Notes: generated from the sequence alone by a model not told the origin. Shown: positions 25,253 through 34,353, counted from the first letter of the stretch. The stretch is 64,000 nucleotides of DNA from Prevotella communis (GCF_022024115.1 NZ_CP091792.1:1860001-1924000), one strand, 5' to 3'. Numbers and translations: made by a program.

Positions 25253-27025
25253 ATGGATAATGAGAACAACGCACCAAATAATTGTCAATTATCAATTGTC
25301 AATTATCAATCATTATTGAAGAAATACTGGGGCTACGATGATTTCCGAGGCATTCAAAAGGAAATCATCGAGTCCATTGGTGCTGGCAAGGATACACTGG
25401 GACTTATGCCCACCGGTGGTGGCAAGAGCATCACATTCCAGGTACCGGCATTAGCACATGAGGGCGTGTGTATTGTCATTACCCCGCTCATCGCCTTGAT
25501 GAAGGATCAGGTGAGCAATCTGCGCCGTCGTGGAATCCAGGCATCAGCCATCTATTCGGGCATGAAGCACGACAGTATTCTCATGACACTTGAGAATGCG
25601 GTGTTTGGTGGTGTGAAGATACTGTATATATCGCCCGAACGCATATCCACCTCTTTATTCTTAGAGAAGTTGCGCCACATGAAGGTGAGCTTTATCTGTG
25701 TGGACGAGGCCCATTGCATCAGCCAATGGGGTTACGACTTCCGTCCGTCTTATCTCTCCATCGCAGATATTCGCAAGGAACTGCCCGACACACCCGTCTT
25801 GGCCCTTACTGCTACGGCAACGCCAGAGGTCATCGACGACATACAGGAACGTCTGCATTTCCGTGAGAAGTGTGTGTATAAGATGAGTTTCGCCCGTAAG
25901 AACCTCGCCTACGTTGTACGTCACACATCCAACAAAACAGGCCAGCTCATTCATATTCTGAATCACGTACAGGGGTCGGCCATCGTCTATGTGAGAAGCA
26001 GAAAACGTACAAAGGAATATGCTGAACTCCTAAACACGAGTGGTATTAGCGCCACATTCTATCATGCCGGATTGGACAATCAGGAGAAAGACCAGCGTCA
26101 GAAAGCATGGCAAGAGGATAAGGTACGTGTCATGGTAGCTACGAATGCCTTTGGCATGGGTATCGACAAGCCCGATGTACGTGTGGTGATACATATCGAC
26201 TGCCCCGACTGCCTGGAGGCTTACTTCCAGGAGGCCGGACGTGCTGGTCGCGATGGCAAGAAATCATACGCCGTACTGCTCTATGACAATAGCGACAGGG
26301 CCAAGCTCCAGCGTCGTGTTGTTGACACATTCCCTGATAAGGATTTTATCCGTCAGGTATATGACCAACTGGCCTATTTCTACCAGATAGGCGTTGGCTC
26401 CGGATATAATGCTTGTTTTGAATTCCCCTTGGAACGGTTCTGCAGGATCTACAAACATTTCCCCATACCTACAGTTTCAGCCCTCAATATCCTGACACGT
26501 GCCGGCTATATTGATTTCAAGGAAGAGGACGACATGCAGGCACGCGTGATGTTCAGCGTAGAGCGCGACGATCTGTACAAGCTACGTGGCAATGAACCAC
26601 AGGAAGATGCTGTCATCGTGGCATTACTCAGAAACTATACAGGTCTGTTCCAGGGATATCAGTATATCGACGAGGGTGTGATAGCAGAGCAATGTGGTCT
26701 CACGCAACCACAGGTGTACATGACTCTGCGCGCACTCACCCAGAAGCATATCCTGGATTTCATTCCCCAGAAGCATATTCCCTTTATCCGTTACACCCAG
26801 CGACGTGAAGAGTCTGAGCGACTGGTTATTTCCAAGTCTATCTACGACGATTTGAAAATACGCTTTGCCGAACGAATAGAAAAGATGCTGGAATATGCCA
26901 ACAGCGGAAATATCTGTCGTAGCAGGATGCTGCTCAGATATTTCGGTGAGACGAATACGGAGGACTGTGGACAATGTGATGTTTGTTTGAACCAGAAACA
27001 CTCATGGACACCACCGGAATCATAG
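25253..27025 (+). CDS. recQ: ATP-dependent DNA helicase RecQ
   Basis: A 590-residue SF2 helicase. Motif I is TGGGKSITFQVPAL, motif II is VDEAHCISQWGYDFRPSY, and motif VI is YFQEAGRAGRDG. The C-terminal RQC region carries the zinc cysteines (CRSRMLLRYFGE, DCGQCDVC). It stops directly after the zinc site, so no HRDC domain is present. The N-terminal 20 residues (MDNENNAPNNCQLSIVNYQS) are encoded by copies of an AT-rich intergenic repeat, so the true start is uncertain; the helicase homology begins at LLKKYWGYDDFRGIQ. Confidence 0.93.
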   Translation: MDNENNAPNNCQLSIVNYQSLLKKYWGYDDFRGIQKEIIESIGAGKDTLGLMPTGGGKSITFQVPALAHEGVCIVITPLIALMKDQVSNLRRRGIQASAIYSGMKHDSILMTLENAVFGGVKILYISPERISTSLFLEKLRHMKVSFICVDEAHCISQWGYDFRPSYLSIADIRKELPDTPVLALTATATPEVIDDIQERLHFREKCVYKMSFARKNLAYVVRHTSNKTGQLIHILNHVQGSAIVYVRSRKRTKEYAELLNTSGISATFYHAGLDNQEKDQRQKAWQEDKVRVMVATNAFGMGIDKPDVRVVIHIDCPDCLEAYFQEAGRAGRDGKKSYAVLLYDNSDRAKLQRRVVDTFPDKDFIRQVYDQLAYFYQIGVGSGYNACFEFPLERFCRIYKHFPIPTVSALNILTRAGYIDFKEEDDMQARVMFSVERDDLYKLRGNEPQEDAVIVALLRNYTGLFQGYQYIDEGVIAEQCGLTQPQVYMTLRALTQKHILDFIPQKHIPFIRYTQRREESERLVISKSIYDDLKIRFAERIEKMLEYANSGNICRSRMLLRYFGETNTEDCGQCDVCLNQKHSWTPPES

Positions 27026-27028
27026 AGG

Positions 27029-27655
27029 TTAATCGTTACGTTTATCTACGTACTTATACCCTTCTTTATAACGATCGGCAGGAAAAACAAACTGGGCATC
27101 GGGCACACCACCAGAACGGAAATTACTGATTTTTATCTTTACCCAGAAGAATGCCACCTTCAGTTTCAGACTCTTTGGTGTATAGGTCTTTGCATCTACT
27201 TGCGCACGGACCTCTTTCACTGTACCCTTTGCACCCTTCTGCTGTTTCAGCGTAAAGATGATATCCTCACCGCTATTCTTCATAGAATACCTGAAGTCAT
27301 CAAGTGAGAATTTGAACTTTCCCGAATATTTATCTTTCTTATCAGATTTTGCATCATGAATCTCAATGGTCTTCTTCTTCTTAAACACCATGTAGGCCGT
27401 CACACCATCGTTCCACGTATTGACACGTTCATCAGAGAAGCATTGTTTGTTGCCCTTATACCAAATAGTGCCATGAGTCTTGTAGATACCAATGATATTA
27501 ACATCATAGCGCAACGTGGAACCTTGCGGTCCAAACACCATGTTATATATTTTTTCAAATTCCTGACGTGCCTTATTGGGTGTATCCTGAGGAGTAGCTG
27601 CAACCAACTGTAGTGTGCAGAACATCAAAGAGAAAAGAAAGAAGTATTTCTTCAT
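27029..27655 (-). CDS. LolA-like outer-membrane lipoprotein carrier family protein
   Basis: The start at 27655 gives MKKYFFLFSLMFCTLQLVAA, a clear signal peptide; the frame open to 27688 adds residues that disrupt it. The mature part (YDVNIIGIYKTHGTIWYKG, FKFSLDDFRYSMKNSGEDII, VDAKTYTPKSLKLKVAFFWV) is beta-rich and fits the LolA-like half-barrel fold widespread in Bacteroidetes. It is short of the classical LolA motifs, so a role in lipoprotein transfer is only probable. It converges with recQ, 3 bp apart. Confidence 0.62.
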   Translation of the reverse strand: MKKYFFLFSLMFCTLQLVAATPQDTPNKARQEFEKIYNMVFGPQGSTLRYDVNIIGIYKTHGTIWYKGNKQCFSDERVNTWNDGVTAYMVFKKKKTIEIHDAKSDKKDKYSGKFKFSLDDFRYSMKNSGEDIIFTLKQQKGAKGTVKEVRAQVDAKTYTPKSLKLKVAFFWVKIKISNFRSGGVPDAQFVFPADRYKEGYKYVDKRND

Positions 27656-27674
27656 GAAAAGACGTTTGTTCCGT

Positions 27675-27714
27675 AAAAAAGGGGGCACCCAAATACAAGA
27701 CTCGGATGCCCCTT
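27675..27714 (-). terminator. Terminator of the serC-serA unit
   Basis: On the minus strand AAGGGGCA pairs with TGCCCCCTT, followed by six T. It lies 25 bp beyond the serA stop. Confidence 0.8.
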
Positions 27715-27738
27715 GAAAAAGATTTATTAATTTAGTTA

Positions 27739-28656
27739 TTATTTGTTCACCTGGAATTTAGTGTCACCATCCTTGAAGAAGGCATTGATCTGCTTGGCAG
27801 CAGCAATACCGGCATTGGTATTAGCTTCAGCTGTCTGAGCACCCATCTTCTTAGGAGTAGAGAAATAGCGACCCTCGAATTTCTGGAAGTCAGCATTAGC
27901 ATCAGGCATAATGTCTGTAACGAACTTCAGGTCCTCACGCTCAGCCATCAGCTTCAGCAACTCAGGCTCATTGATAACCTCCTTACGAGCAGTATTCACC
28001 AGGATACCACCCTTCTTCATCTTACCAACAAGTGCATAGTTGATGCTCTGCTTGGTCTCAGGAGTAGCGGGGATATGGAGTGACACAACATCGCAAGTCT
28101 CGAACAGAGCCTCCTGATTAGCAACAGCATGAACACCAGCCTTCTCGATAACCTCTGCGGGGCAGAAAGCATCGTAAGCATAAACATCCATACCAAAGCC
28201 CTTGGCAATACGAGCCACGTTGCGACCAACGTTACCGAATGCCAGGATACCCAGTTTCTTACCCATCAACTCTGTACCGGCCTTTCCGTTGTAGAAATTA
28301 CGAACGGCGAAAACCAGCAGACCGAATACGAGCTCAGCCACAGCGTTGGCATTCTGACCAGGAGTATTCTCGGCCACCACATTGTGAGCAGTAGCTGCAG
28401 CAAGGTCGATGTTATCATAACCTGCACCGGCACGTACCACAATCTTCAACTGCTTGGCAGCATCCAGTACTTCTGCGTCAACCTTATCACTACGGATAAT
28501 CAGCGCATCAGCATCCTTTACTGCGTCAAGCAACTGTGCTTTCTCTGTATATTTCTCCAGCAGGGCCAGTTCATTACCTGCTGCTTCAATCTCTGCCTTG
28601 ATACCATTCACAGCAGCTGCTGCGAAAGGTTTCTCTGTTGCAACTAATACTTTCAT
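27739..28656 (-). CDS. serA: D-3-phosphoglycerate dehydrogenase
   Basis: NAD-dependent 2-hydroxyacid dehydrogenase, first step of serine synthesis. The short 305-residue form lacks the C-terminal ACT domain. Landmarks are the substrate loop VVRAGAGYDNIDL, the Rossmann motif LGILAFGNVGRNVARIAKG, and NTARKEVINEP with its catalytic arginine and glutamate. The C-terminal end replaces the usual HLGAST with AQTAEANTNAG. It lies directly downstream of serC on the same strand, which supports this assignment over other dehydrogenases of the family. Confidence 0.9.
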   Translation of the reverse strand: MKVLVATEKPFAAAAVNGIKAEIEAAGNELALLEKYTEKAQLLDAVKDADALIIRSDKVDAEVLDAAKQLKIVVRAGAGYDNIDLAAATAHNVVAENTPGQNANAVAELVFGLLVFAVRNFYNGKAGTELMGKKLGILAFGNVGRNVARIAKGFGMDVYAYDAFCPAEVIEKAGVHAVANQEALFETCDVVSLHIPATPETKQSINYALVGKMKKGGILVNTARKEVINEPELLKLMAEREDLKFVTDIMPDANADFQKFEGRYFSTPKKMGAQTAEANTNAGIAAAKQINAFFKDGDTKFQVNK

Positions 28657-28682
28657 AAAGATTTAATGTTTAATCTTTCGCT

Positions 28683-28708
28683 CGGCTTTGCCGCTTGGCT
28701 CCGCCAAG
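28683..28708. repeat. GC-rich paired hairpins in the serC-serA gap
   Basis: CGGC-TTT-GCCG (28683-28693) is followed by CTTGGC-TCC-GCCAAG (28694-28708), flanked on both sides by AT-rich copies of TTTAATCTTT and TTTAATGTTT. A similar motif (CTCGGCTCATTCCCGAG...) lies at about 52,724-52,765 upstream of hsp20. It is probably a dispersed palindromic spacer element. Confidence 0.55.
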
Positions 28709-28734
28709 AATGTTTAATCTTTAATATTTAATCA

Positions 28735-29802
28735 TTAATGTTTAGCCTCGAACTCCTTCATGCAAGCTACGAGAGCGTTGCAGCCTTCGATGGTCTGTGC
28801 GTTGTAGCAAGAAGCGCGGAAACCACCTACGTCGCGGTGACCCTTTACGCCAACCATACCCTTTGATACGGCGAAGTCGAGGAATTCCTTCTCCAGCTCC
28901 TTGTACTCGGGAGCCATCACGAAGCAGAGGTTCATCAGAGAGCGGTCCTCTTCCTTAGCGGTACCTACGAACAACTTGTTGCGGTCAATCTCACCGTAAA
29001 CGATCTCGGCACGCTGCTTAGCCAACTTGTCCATAGCCTCTACGCCACCCTGCTTCTTAACCCAGCGCAGGTTCTCAAGAGCGCAGTAGATGGGCACCAC
29101 AGGAGGAGTATTGAACATAGAACCCTTAGATACGTGTGTGCGATAGTCGAGCATGGTAGGAATCTCACGGGGAGCCTTACCCAGAGCGTCGTCCTTCACG
29201 ATAACGATAGTCACACCAGCCATTGACAGGTTCTTCTGGGCACCAGCATAGATAGCGTTGTACTTGCTTACGTCAACAGGACGGCTCATGAAGTCAGATG
29301 ACATATCGGCAATCAGAGGTACGTTAACATCGAGGTCCTTACGGAGCTCAGTACCATAGATTGTATTGTTGGTTGTGATGTGCAGGTAGTCAGCATCAGC
29401 AGGAACAGCGAAGTCCTTGGGAATGAAGGTATAGTTAGCATCTGCAGAAGAAGCCACTTCTACTACTTCACCGAAAAGCTTTGCTTCCTTCATAGCCTTC
29501 TTTGCCCAAACACCAGTGTTCAGGTAAGCAGCTTTCTTAACCAGGAAGTTGAAAGGAATCATGCAGAACTCCAGGGATGCACCACCACCAAGGAAGATTA
29601 CTGAATAACCCTCAGGAACGTCAAGGAGTTCCTTAACAAGTGCTACAGCCTCGTCTACTACAGGCTGAAAATCCTTTGCACGGTGACTGATTTCCATCAG
29701 AGAAAGACCAGAACCGTTGAAATCGAGACACTGTTTGGCGGTTGCCTCAATGACCTCACGGGGAAGCATTGATGGACCTGCATTAAAGTTGTACTTCTTC
29801 AT
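28735..29802 (-). CDS. serC: Phosphoserine aminotransferase
   Basis: PLP enzyme, second step of serine synthesis. It begins [20 protein letters not shown], the typical SerC opening. Other segments are [36 protein letters not shown], and [19 protein letters not shown] with the PLP lysine. Length 355 residues is standard. Promoter TTTG-N20-TAATTTCG lies 42-73 bp upstream. The serC-serA pair is a conserved arrangement in Bacteroidetes. Confidence 0.95.
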   Translation of the reverse strand: MKKYNFNAGPSMLPREVIEATAKQCLDFNGSGLSLMEISHRAKDFQPVVDEAVALVKELLDVPEGYSVIFLGGGASLEFCMIPFNFLVKKAAYLNTGVWAKKAMKEAKLFGEVVEVASSADANYTFIPKDFAVPADADYLHITTNNTIYGTELRKDLDVNVPLIADMSSDFMSRPVDVSKYNAIYAGAQKNLSMAGVTIVIVKDDALGKAPREIPTMLDYRTHVSKGSMFNTPPVVPIYCALENLRWVKKQGGVEAMDKLAKQRAEIVYGEIDRNKLFVGTAKEEDRSLMNLCFVMAPEYKELEKEFLDFAVSKGMVGVKGHRDVGGFRASCYNAQTIEGCNALVACMKEFEAKH

Positions 29803-29843
29803 AATTTACTAATAGGTTTTATAATGGTTTCGAAATTTGGGTG

Positions 29844-29875
29844 CGAAATTACACTTTTTATTTGAATTGGGCAAA
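29844..29875 (-). promoter_or_regulatory. Promoter of serC-serA
   Basis: On the minus strand: TTTG (29875-29872), a 20-nt spacer and TAATTTCG (29851-29844), one base off the -7 consensus. Confidence 0.72.
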
Positions 29876-29942
29876 TATTTTAGCAAAAAATAATGTAAAA
29901 GGGTATATTTCGTAACATTTTGCAATCTGAAAGTGACAAATT

Positions 29943-31271
29943 CTATCTCACTAGTTCTACGACTGTACGTATTCCCTTGATTTTCTCGCCACGTGTCAGT
30001 CGAAGCACTTGTTGTACCATTTTACAACTGACGGCAGCATAGGCATAACGGTCGTTGACGTCTATTTTTCCTATATCAGAAGGCTCCAGTCCACCTTTCT
30101 TGCAGAGATAGCCCACAATATCGCCTTTCGATATCTTGTCCTTCTTACCTTTACCTATATATAATGTGGCCATACGCGGGCGTGGTATGGGGACATTATT
30201 GTCTATCTCATCTACAGAGAATGGTTCGGCTTCTACGAACTCAGGCAGATGTTCCTCTGGTCCTATCAAAAAGAATGTTTTACCCAACTGGTCCCAACGG
30301 GCTGTACGTCCCACGCGATGTACGAGTGCATCCTCAGTGTTAGGCAAATGGTAATGAATGATATTATCGATATGGGGAATATCAAGACCGCGAGAGGCTA
30401 AGTCTGTGGATACCAAAACCGTGGAAGAGCCATTAGAGAATTTGTACAAGGCATCTTCACGCTGGCGCTGTTCTAATCCACCATGAAAAGCACTGGTCAC
30501 GAATCCCTGCTTGCGCAGATACTCGTCAGTACGCTCCACGGAGTCTCGATAGTTAAGGAATACGATGCTCTGGGTGTCCCCCAATGTTAGGAGCAGACGT
30601 GAAAGGGTTGCCAGTTTGTCCTTCTCAGGACTATCTACACGAAAGACCTCTACCCTATCATTTATAGGCTCATCATCTATGAGATAATCCAAGCGGTCTG
30701 TGCGACGCATCTCTACAAACTGCGGAATCTGTTCCGCATCAGTTGCAGAGAGCAGAAAACGACGCTGCAGATTCGTGAGTTTCCCCACCAGTCGCGACAT
30801 TTCATTCAGAAATCCCATCTCCAGACATTTGTCGAACTCGTCTATTATTATATATTTAATATGGTAAGAATCTATGTTTCCTTTATCCAAGTGGTCGTTC
30901 AATCGACCTGGTGTACCAAATACCACATGAGGACGATTCTGCTTCAGCACGCGATGCTCATCCATAGCAGCACGTCCGCCATAGCAGGCCTGCGAGCGGA
31001 TACCCGTGCCCATACTCTTAAGCACAGCATTTGACTGCATAGCCAGTTCACGACCTGGCACCACAACCAGCGCCTGCACCTCATCACTCTCAGCATCAAG
31101 CATCTGTACAAGGGGAAGCAGATAGGCCAGCGTCTTACCAGAACCTGTTGGCGAGAGGACCACCACGTCATTGCGTCCTCTCAACATGCATTCTTGTGAT
31201 TCCTGCTGCATCGCATTCAGCGAATCGATGTTCAGTTTCTCTAATACCTTATTAATATTTACGTCTTTCAT
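29943..31271 (-). CDS. DEAD-box RNA helicase with DbpA-type C-terminus
   Basis: A 442-residue helicase. Motif I is SPTGSGKTLAYLLPL, motif II reads DEFD (IIDEFDKCLEMGF) rather than DEAD, motif III is SAT, and motif VI is HRVGRTARWDQ. The last 75 residues (IGKGKKDKISKGDIVGYLCK, GLEPSDIGKIDVNDRYAYAA) match the DbpA RNA-binding domain, which targets helix 92 of 23S rRNA. A role in large-subunit assembly is therefore likely. The start at 31271 is chosen over 31331 because the promoter lies between them. Confidence 0.88.
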   Translation of the reverse strand: MKDVNINKVLEKLNIDSLNAMQQESQECMLRGRNDVVVLSPTGSGKTLAYLLPLVQMLDAESDEVQALVVVPGRELAMQSNAVLKSMGTGIRSQACYGGRAAMDEHRVLKQNRPHVVFGTPGRLNDHLDKGNIDSYHIKYIIIDEFDKCLEMGFLNEMSRLVGKLTNLQRRFLLSATDAEQIPQFVEMRRTDRLDYLIDDEPINDRVEVFRVDSPEKDKLATLSRLLLTLGDTQSIVFLNYRDSVERTDEYLRKQGFVTSAFHGGLEQRQREDALYKFSNGSSTVLVSTDLASRGLDIPHIDNIIHYHLPNTEDALVHRVGRTARWDQLGKTFFLIGPEEHLPEFVEAEPFSVDEIDNNVPIPRPRMATLYIGKGKKDKISKGDIVGYLCKKGGLEPSDIGKIDVNDRYAYAAVSCKMVQQVLRLTRGEKIKGIRTVVELVR

Positions 31272-31279
31272 ATTCTTCG

Positions 31280-31311
31280 CAAAGTTACGGATAATTTTCG
31301 AAGCCACCAAA
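31280..31311 (-). promoter_or_regulatory. Promoter of the DbpA-type helicase gene
   Basis: On the minus strand: TTTG (31311-31308), a 20-nt spacer and TAACTTTG (31287-31280). It leaves only 8 bp to the ATG at 31271, so the transcript is nearly leaderless. Confidence 0.85.
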
Positions 31312-31350
31312 CAAAAAGAAAGGAAAAGCAATCATCTCCAAAATTTTTCG

Positions 31351-31358
31351 TACCTTTG
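31351..31358 (+). promoter_or_regulatory. -7 element of the ECF sigma operon
   Basis: TACCTTTG, 98 bp before the sigma-factor ATG; -33 box not clear. It implies a leader of about 90 nt that contains a short ORF. Confidence 0.5.
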
Positions 31359-31407
31359 CAATCAGAAATCATATTTTTCAAAATAAATTGAGTTTCCGTA
31401 AAAAAAG

Positions 31408-31464
31408 ATGAGCTTAGATTGTCTTATAGATAAAAACAATCTGATATTAAGCAACAATGACTGA
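31408..31464 (+). CDS. Possible 18-codon leader ORF before the ECF sigma gene
   Basis: ATG at 31408 opens an 18-codon frame (MSLDCLIDKNNLILSNND) whose TGA overlaps the sigma-factor start region (ATG at 31457). It lies wholly within the predicted 5' leader. The arrangement would allow translational coupling, but short frames also occur by chance and there is no homology evidence. Confidence 0.22.
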   Translation: MSLDCLIDKNNLILSNND

Positions 31465-31951
31465 CATGCTTGAAAAAGAGATTCTTGAACAACTATTCCG
31501 CAAGTACTACAGCGACATGTATTACTTGGCCAGGACATTGTTGGGCGAAGACAAAGAAGCTGAAGACATTGTTCAGGATGTATTTGTACAACTGATGAAA
31601 CGGGACATCATACCATCAGAAGATAAAATTAGAGCCTACCTGATGACCTCCGTACATCACGGCTGTTTAAACATCATCCGAAGGACCTCTCTCCGCAAAC
31701 AAATAGAAAACTTATACCCTGTGGACGAGACAACCGACTTGCAGCCTACAGACAAATTATCAGAGCAGTTGGAAACTATTCAATCATACATTGATAGCCT
31801 TGAGGAACCCCACCACAGCATCTTTCGTCTGCGCTTTGACGAGGATCTAACCCTGAAGGAAATCGCTCTGCGTCTCAATATGAACCAGAACACGGTCTAC
31901 AAGTATCTGCAACAGAGCATTCTGAAAATTCGTTCAAAGTTATATCGTTAA
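31457..31951 (+). CDS. ECF-type RNA polymerase sigma factor
   Basis: A 164-residue sigma-70 group IV factor. Region 2 is EQLFRKYYSDMYYLARTLLG, EDIVQDVFVQLMK; region 4 is PHHSIFRLRFDEDLTLKEIA, LRLNMNQNTVYKYLQQSILK. The size and the Tyr-rich region 2 fit the Bacteroidetes ECF group. It lies 12 bp upstream of a gene for a membrane protein with an anti-sigma-like layout, and is probably autoregulated. The start at 31457 or 31466 is possible. Confidence 0.92.
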   Translation: MTDMLEKEILEQLFRKYYSDMYYLARTLLGEDKEAEDIVQDVFVQLMKRDIIPSEDKIRAYLMTSVHHGCLNIIRRTSLRKQIENLYPVDETTDLQPTDKLSEQLETIQSYIDSLEEPHHSIFRLRFDEDLTLKEIALRLNMNQNTVYKYLQQSILKIRSKLYR

Positions 31952-31963
31952 ACGACAATTGCA

Positions 31964-33277
31964 ATGGAAACTAGTAATGACAATATCCGCAAACTTCTCG
32001 AGATGCTAGATAACCCCGCAGCATACTCCAAAGAGGAGATCCACGACATCATCAACTGTGATGATGACACTCGTGAGGTATATCGTTTAATGGTAGAGGC
32101 GAAACGCAGCAGTCGCAGAAAACTGTCCTGCCAACCCATCGACATCGATGCAAAGTGGACAAAATTCGAACGCGAAGTGATAGGCAAAAAGCCAAGGTCG
32201 AGGAAACCTCTCTTTTGGAGTGTCGCTATTGCTGCCTCAGTTTTGCTTTTAACTGGATTCTTCCTTTTTGCACCCAATTCTAAGGAGCCTCGTCAATTGC
32301 AGGCAGATGCAGGTCAGAAGGCTATCTCTAAAACGGAAAAGCAAATTACAGCAAAGGCAGAGGAAGAAACGAGAAAAAGCGAAGGGGAAAAGATTGTACA
32401 AAAGACGGATGTTCGTCATCCGAAAATCACCTTACAAGGCCAACGAGAAGAAAAGAATACGGACAAAGAGGTTGTTCTCCATGTGGCAGAGCGTGTCGTA
32501 CTAGAATCAGATGATGTAAAAGACGAAAGCAAAAAGTCACAAGAACAACCCATCAAGCAGCATGAAACTAACAGGCTTGCCGAAGTAGTTTTTGTAGGGT
32601 TAGATTCTGTTGGCAACCTCGTTTCCATAACGAACTACGAGGATGGGAAAAGACTTGCAGAGCAATTATCTATCCATACGGACAGTGCATCGGAGGCTTG
32701 GCAGAAAAAGCATCAGCGAATAGCATTCTACTACAAAGAAAAAGCACGACTTTTGAAGCCTAAGAATATGGCATTTGGTATGAGTTGTGAACATTCGCAA
32801 GCAAATGAGTGGATATTATATTATGACTCCATTGCTCATGCCCTCATCTACAAGGAAGCCAAGAAGAACATCTGGCAAGCCACGTTCAAAGCCCTGTTTA
32901 AGAAAAAGAGAATTGACAAAAATAGATTCTTATCAGATCTGCGCAAGCATCCCAAGAAGTGTAAAGGGATTAAAGTAAAGACATATTCCATGCCCATTAC
33001 CGATAGACAGGCACAGGATTTGAAAAGCATGTGGTTGGATGTCGTCAGTTGTGGAAAGAAAAAGGCATTTTTGCAGTGTGACATGAAATACGAATTTCCC
33101 CTTGGTGAGTTGAAGGTGACAGCCCCTAACGCAAAGAATCCATTTGTATCGTTTACCAATGAACTGTCAGAAGCTGTCATGAAGGGCAACGTAAGCCACA
33201 AAGACTCCATGCTAACAGACCCCATGATAAAGAAATGCCTGACAGACATGAAAGAGGCAATACAACATACAAAATAA
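31964..33277 (+). CDS. Membrane protein, probable anti-sigma partner
   Basis: A 437-residue protein with the layout of an anti-sigma factor: about 82 cytoplasmic residues (YSKEEIHDIINCDDDTREVY...), one transmembrane helix at residues 83-103 (LFWSVAIAASVLLLTGFFLF), then a long outside part. The outside part begins with a charged K/E-rich stretch and continues as a unique domain with several cysteines. No FecR or zinc anti-sigma motif was seen. The assignment as the regulator of the upstream sigma factor rests on position and topology only. Confidence 0.6.
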   Translation: METSNDNIRKLLEMLDNPAAYSKEEIHDIINCDDDTREVYRLMVEAKRSSRRKLSCQPIDIDAKWTKFEREVIGKKPRSRKPLFWSVAIAASVLLLTGFFLFAPNSKEPRQLQADAGQKAISKTEKQITAKAEEETRKSEGEKIVQKTDVRHPKITLQGQREEKNTDKEVVLHVAERVVLESDDVKDESKKSQEQPIKQHETNRLAEVVFVGLDSVGNLVSITNYEDGKRLAEQLSIHTDSASEAWQKKHQRIAFYYKEKARLLKPKNMAFGMSCEHSQANEWILYYDSIAHALIYKEAKKNIWQATFKALFKKKRIDKNRFLSDLRKHPKKCKGIKVKTYSMPITDRQAQDLKSMWLDVVSCGKKKAFLQCDMKYEFPLGELKVTAPNAKNPFVSFTNELSEAVMKGNVSHKDSMLTDPMIKKCLTDMKEAIQHTK

Positions 33278-33302
33278 TTACTAAACAAAACAACCAAAAC
33301 TT

Positions 33303-33809
33303 ATGAAAAAATTAATCATTTTGATGGCTGTAGCGCTTATCAGTGCTATGCAAGTGGATGCTCAAGAAAAAGTGTCCGAAAAAGAACTCGTTGGTGCATG
33401 GATGATGGATTCTATGCTTTATGATAACGGGAAGACCATTGCCTTTGGTCTGAAACAGGGCTACCGCCAGTTCAAGTATTACGGCCCCAAGGGCGAATAT
33501 GCTGCTGCCGGAATCTCATTAAGAATGAAGGGCAGGGTGTTAATCGGTCTGGAAATCACACCACAAGAATATGGTGAATACACTTTCAAAGACGGTTGGT
33601 ATTCTGAAATGGGCCGAAAAGCTACCAATGACGGTTTAAATCTCACAGACAAGAACACCTTTAAAGGAAGATGGCAGAATCATCTGGACGTATGGAAAAG
33701 AGCCCCTCTCTCTGACAAGACGGTAAAATACATCGTTGACTGCTGCAAGACAAAAAACATACCAACTGATATTAAACAAGATATCTTAAAGGAGATGTTT
33801 AGCGAATAA
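33303..33809 (+). CDS. Secreted DUF4488-like protein
   Basis: A 168-residue protein with a signal peptide (MKKLIILMAVALISAMQVDA, cleavage before QEK). The mature part has ELVGAWMMDSMLYDNGKTIA and GLKQGYRQFKYYGPKGEYAA, like the lipocalin-like DUF4488 proteins of Bacteroides. It is the third gene of the sigma unit (26 bp gap) and ends at a strong terminator. It may be the effector or sensor of the sigma pathway; that is inference. Confidence 0.6.
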   Translation: MKKLIILMAVALISAMQVDAQEKVSEKELVGAWMMDSMLYDNGKTIAFGLKQGYRQFKYYGPKGEYAAAGISLRMKGRVLIGLEITPQEYGEYTFKDGWYSEMGRKATNDGLNLTDKNTFKGRWQNHLDVWKRAPLSDKTVKYIVDCCKTKNIPTDIKQDILKEMFSE

Positions 33810-33840
33810 CACCCCTCGATTCTCATTCGTTCTTCTAAAT

Positions 33841-33880
33841 AAAAAACTTTCCATTCAATTTTGATGGAAAGTTTTTTTTA
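33841..33880. terminator. Terminator of the sigma operon
   Basis: AAAAAACTTTCCAT (33841-33854) pairs perfectly with ATGGAAAGTTTTTT (33864-33877), followed by T. It can act in both directions. Confidence 0.92.
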
Positions 33881-33962
33881 CAATATTTCCCTTGCTATCC
33901 AAGCCGTGTTATGACATCAAGATTATAAAGTACAATTTCTTGTATCTGCTGTTTCCCTTCAA

Positions 33963-34215
33963 TGTCAGCGCTACAGCGAAACGGAACTGATGAAGAAAGC
34001 ATGGGGCTTCAGTAATATCTATAACAACGTGCCAAATTATCAGAAGGCAGAAGCGCGTCGGAGGGTGAAGAGCTACTTCAGTTGGGGTAACGGCCCCTAT
34101 TACCGTTATCATCATGGAGAGAACAAACTGTCACCCCGTCAGCAGCAAGACATCATTTGACAATACCGAAGGATTGGCCTTCGATCATTACGAAATGGAC
34201 TATGATTTCAGTTAA
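33963..34215 (+). pseudogene. Decayed gene fragment, unrecognised family
   Basis: No intact gene lies between 33,881 and 34,353. Forward frame 33963-34158 reads like a real protein (ETELMKKAWGFSNIYNNVPN, RVKSYFSWGNGPYYRYHHGE) and stops at TGA. A one-base frame change continues with FDNTEGLAFDHYEMDYDFS up to TAA at 34215. Aromatic-rich, proline-containing composition is unlike random sequence. It is probably the 3' end of a lost gene. I do not recognise the family, and no start is present. Confidence 0.4.
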
Positions 34216-34282
34216 AGAATCATGTCGTTCATGCAAAAAGAGCCATAGCAAATAGCCTATTTACACGAAATTCATTGAATAA

Positions 34283-34314
34283 TTTGGCATATCGGAAAAA
34301 AAAATGTAATTTTG
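34283..34314 (+). promoter_or_regulatory. Promoter of the CE12-GH106 pair
   Basis: TTTG (34283-34286), a 20-nt spacer and TAATTTTG (34307-34314), 39 bp before the ATG. Confidence 0.82.
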
Positions 34315-34353
34315 CAACGTCTAAAATAATTCAATCAAATAAACAACTACTTT

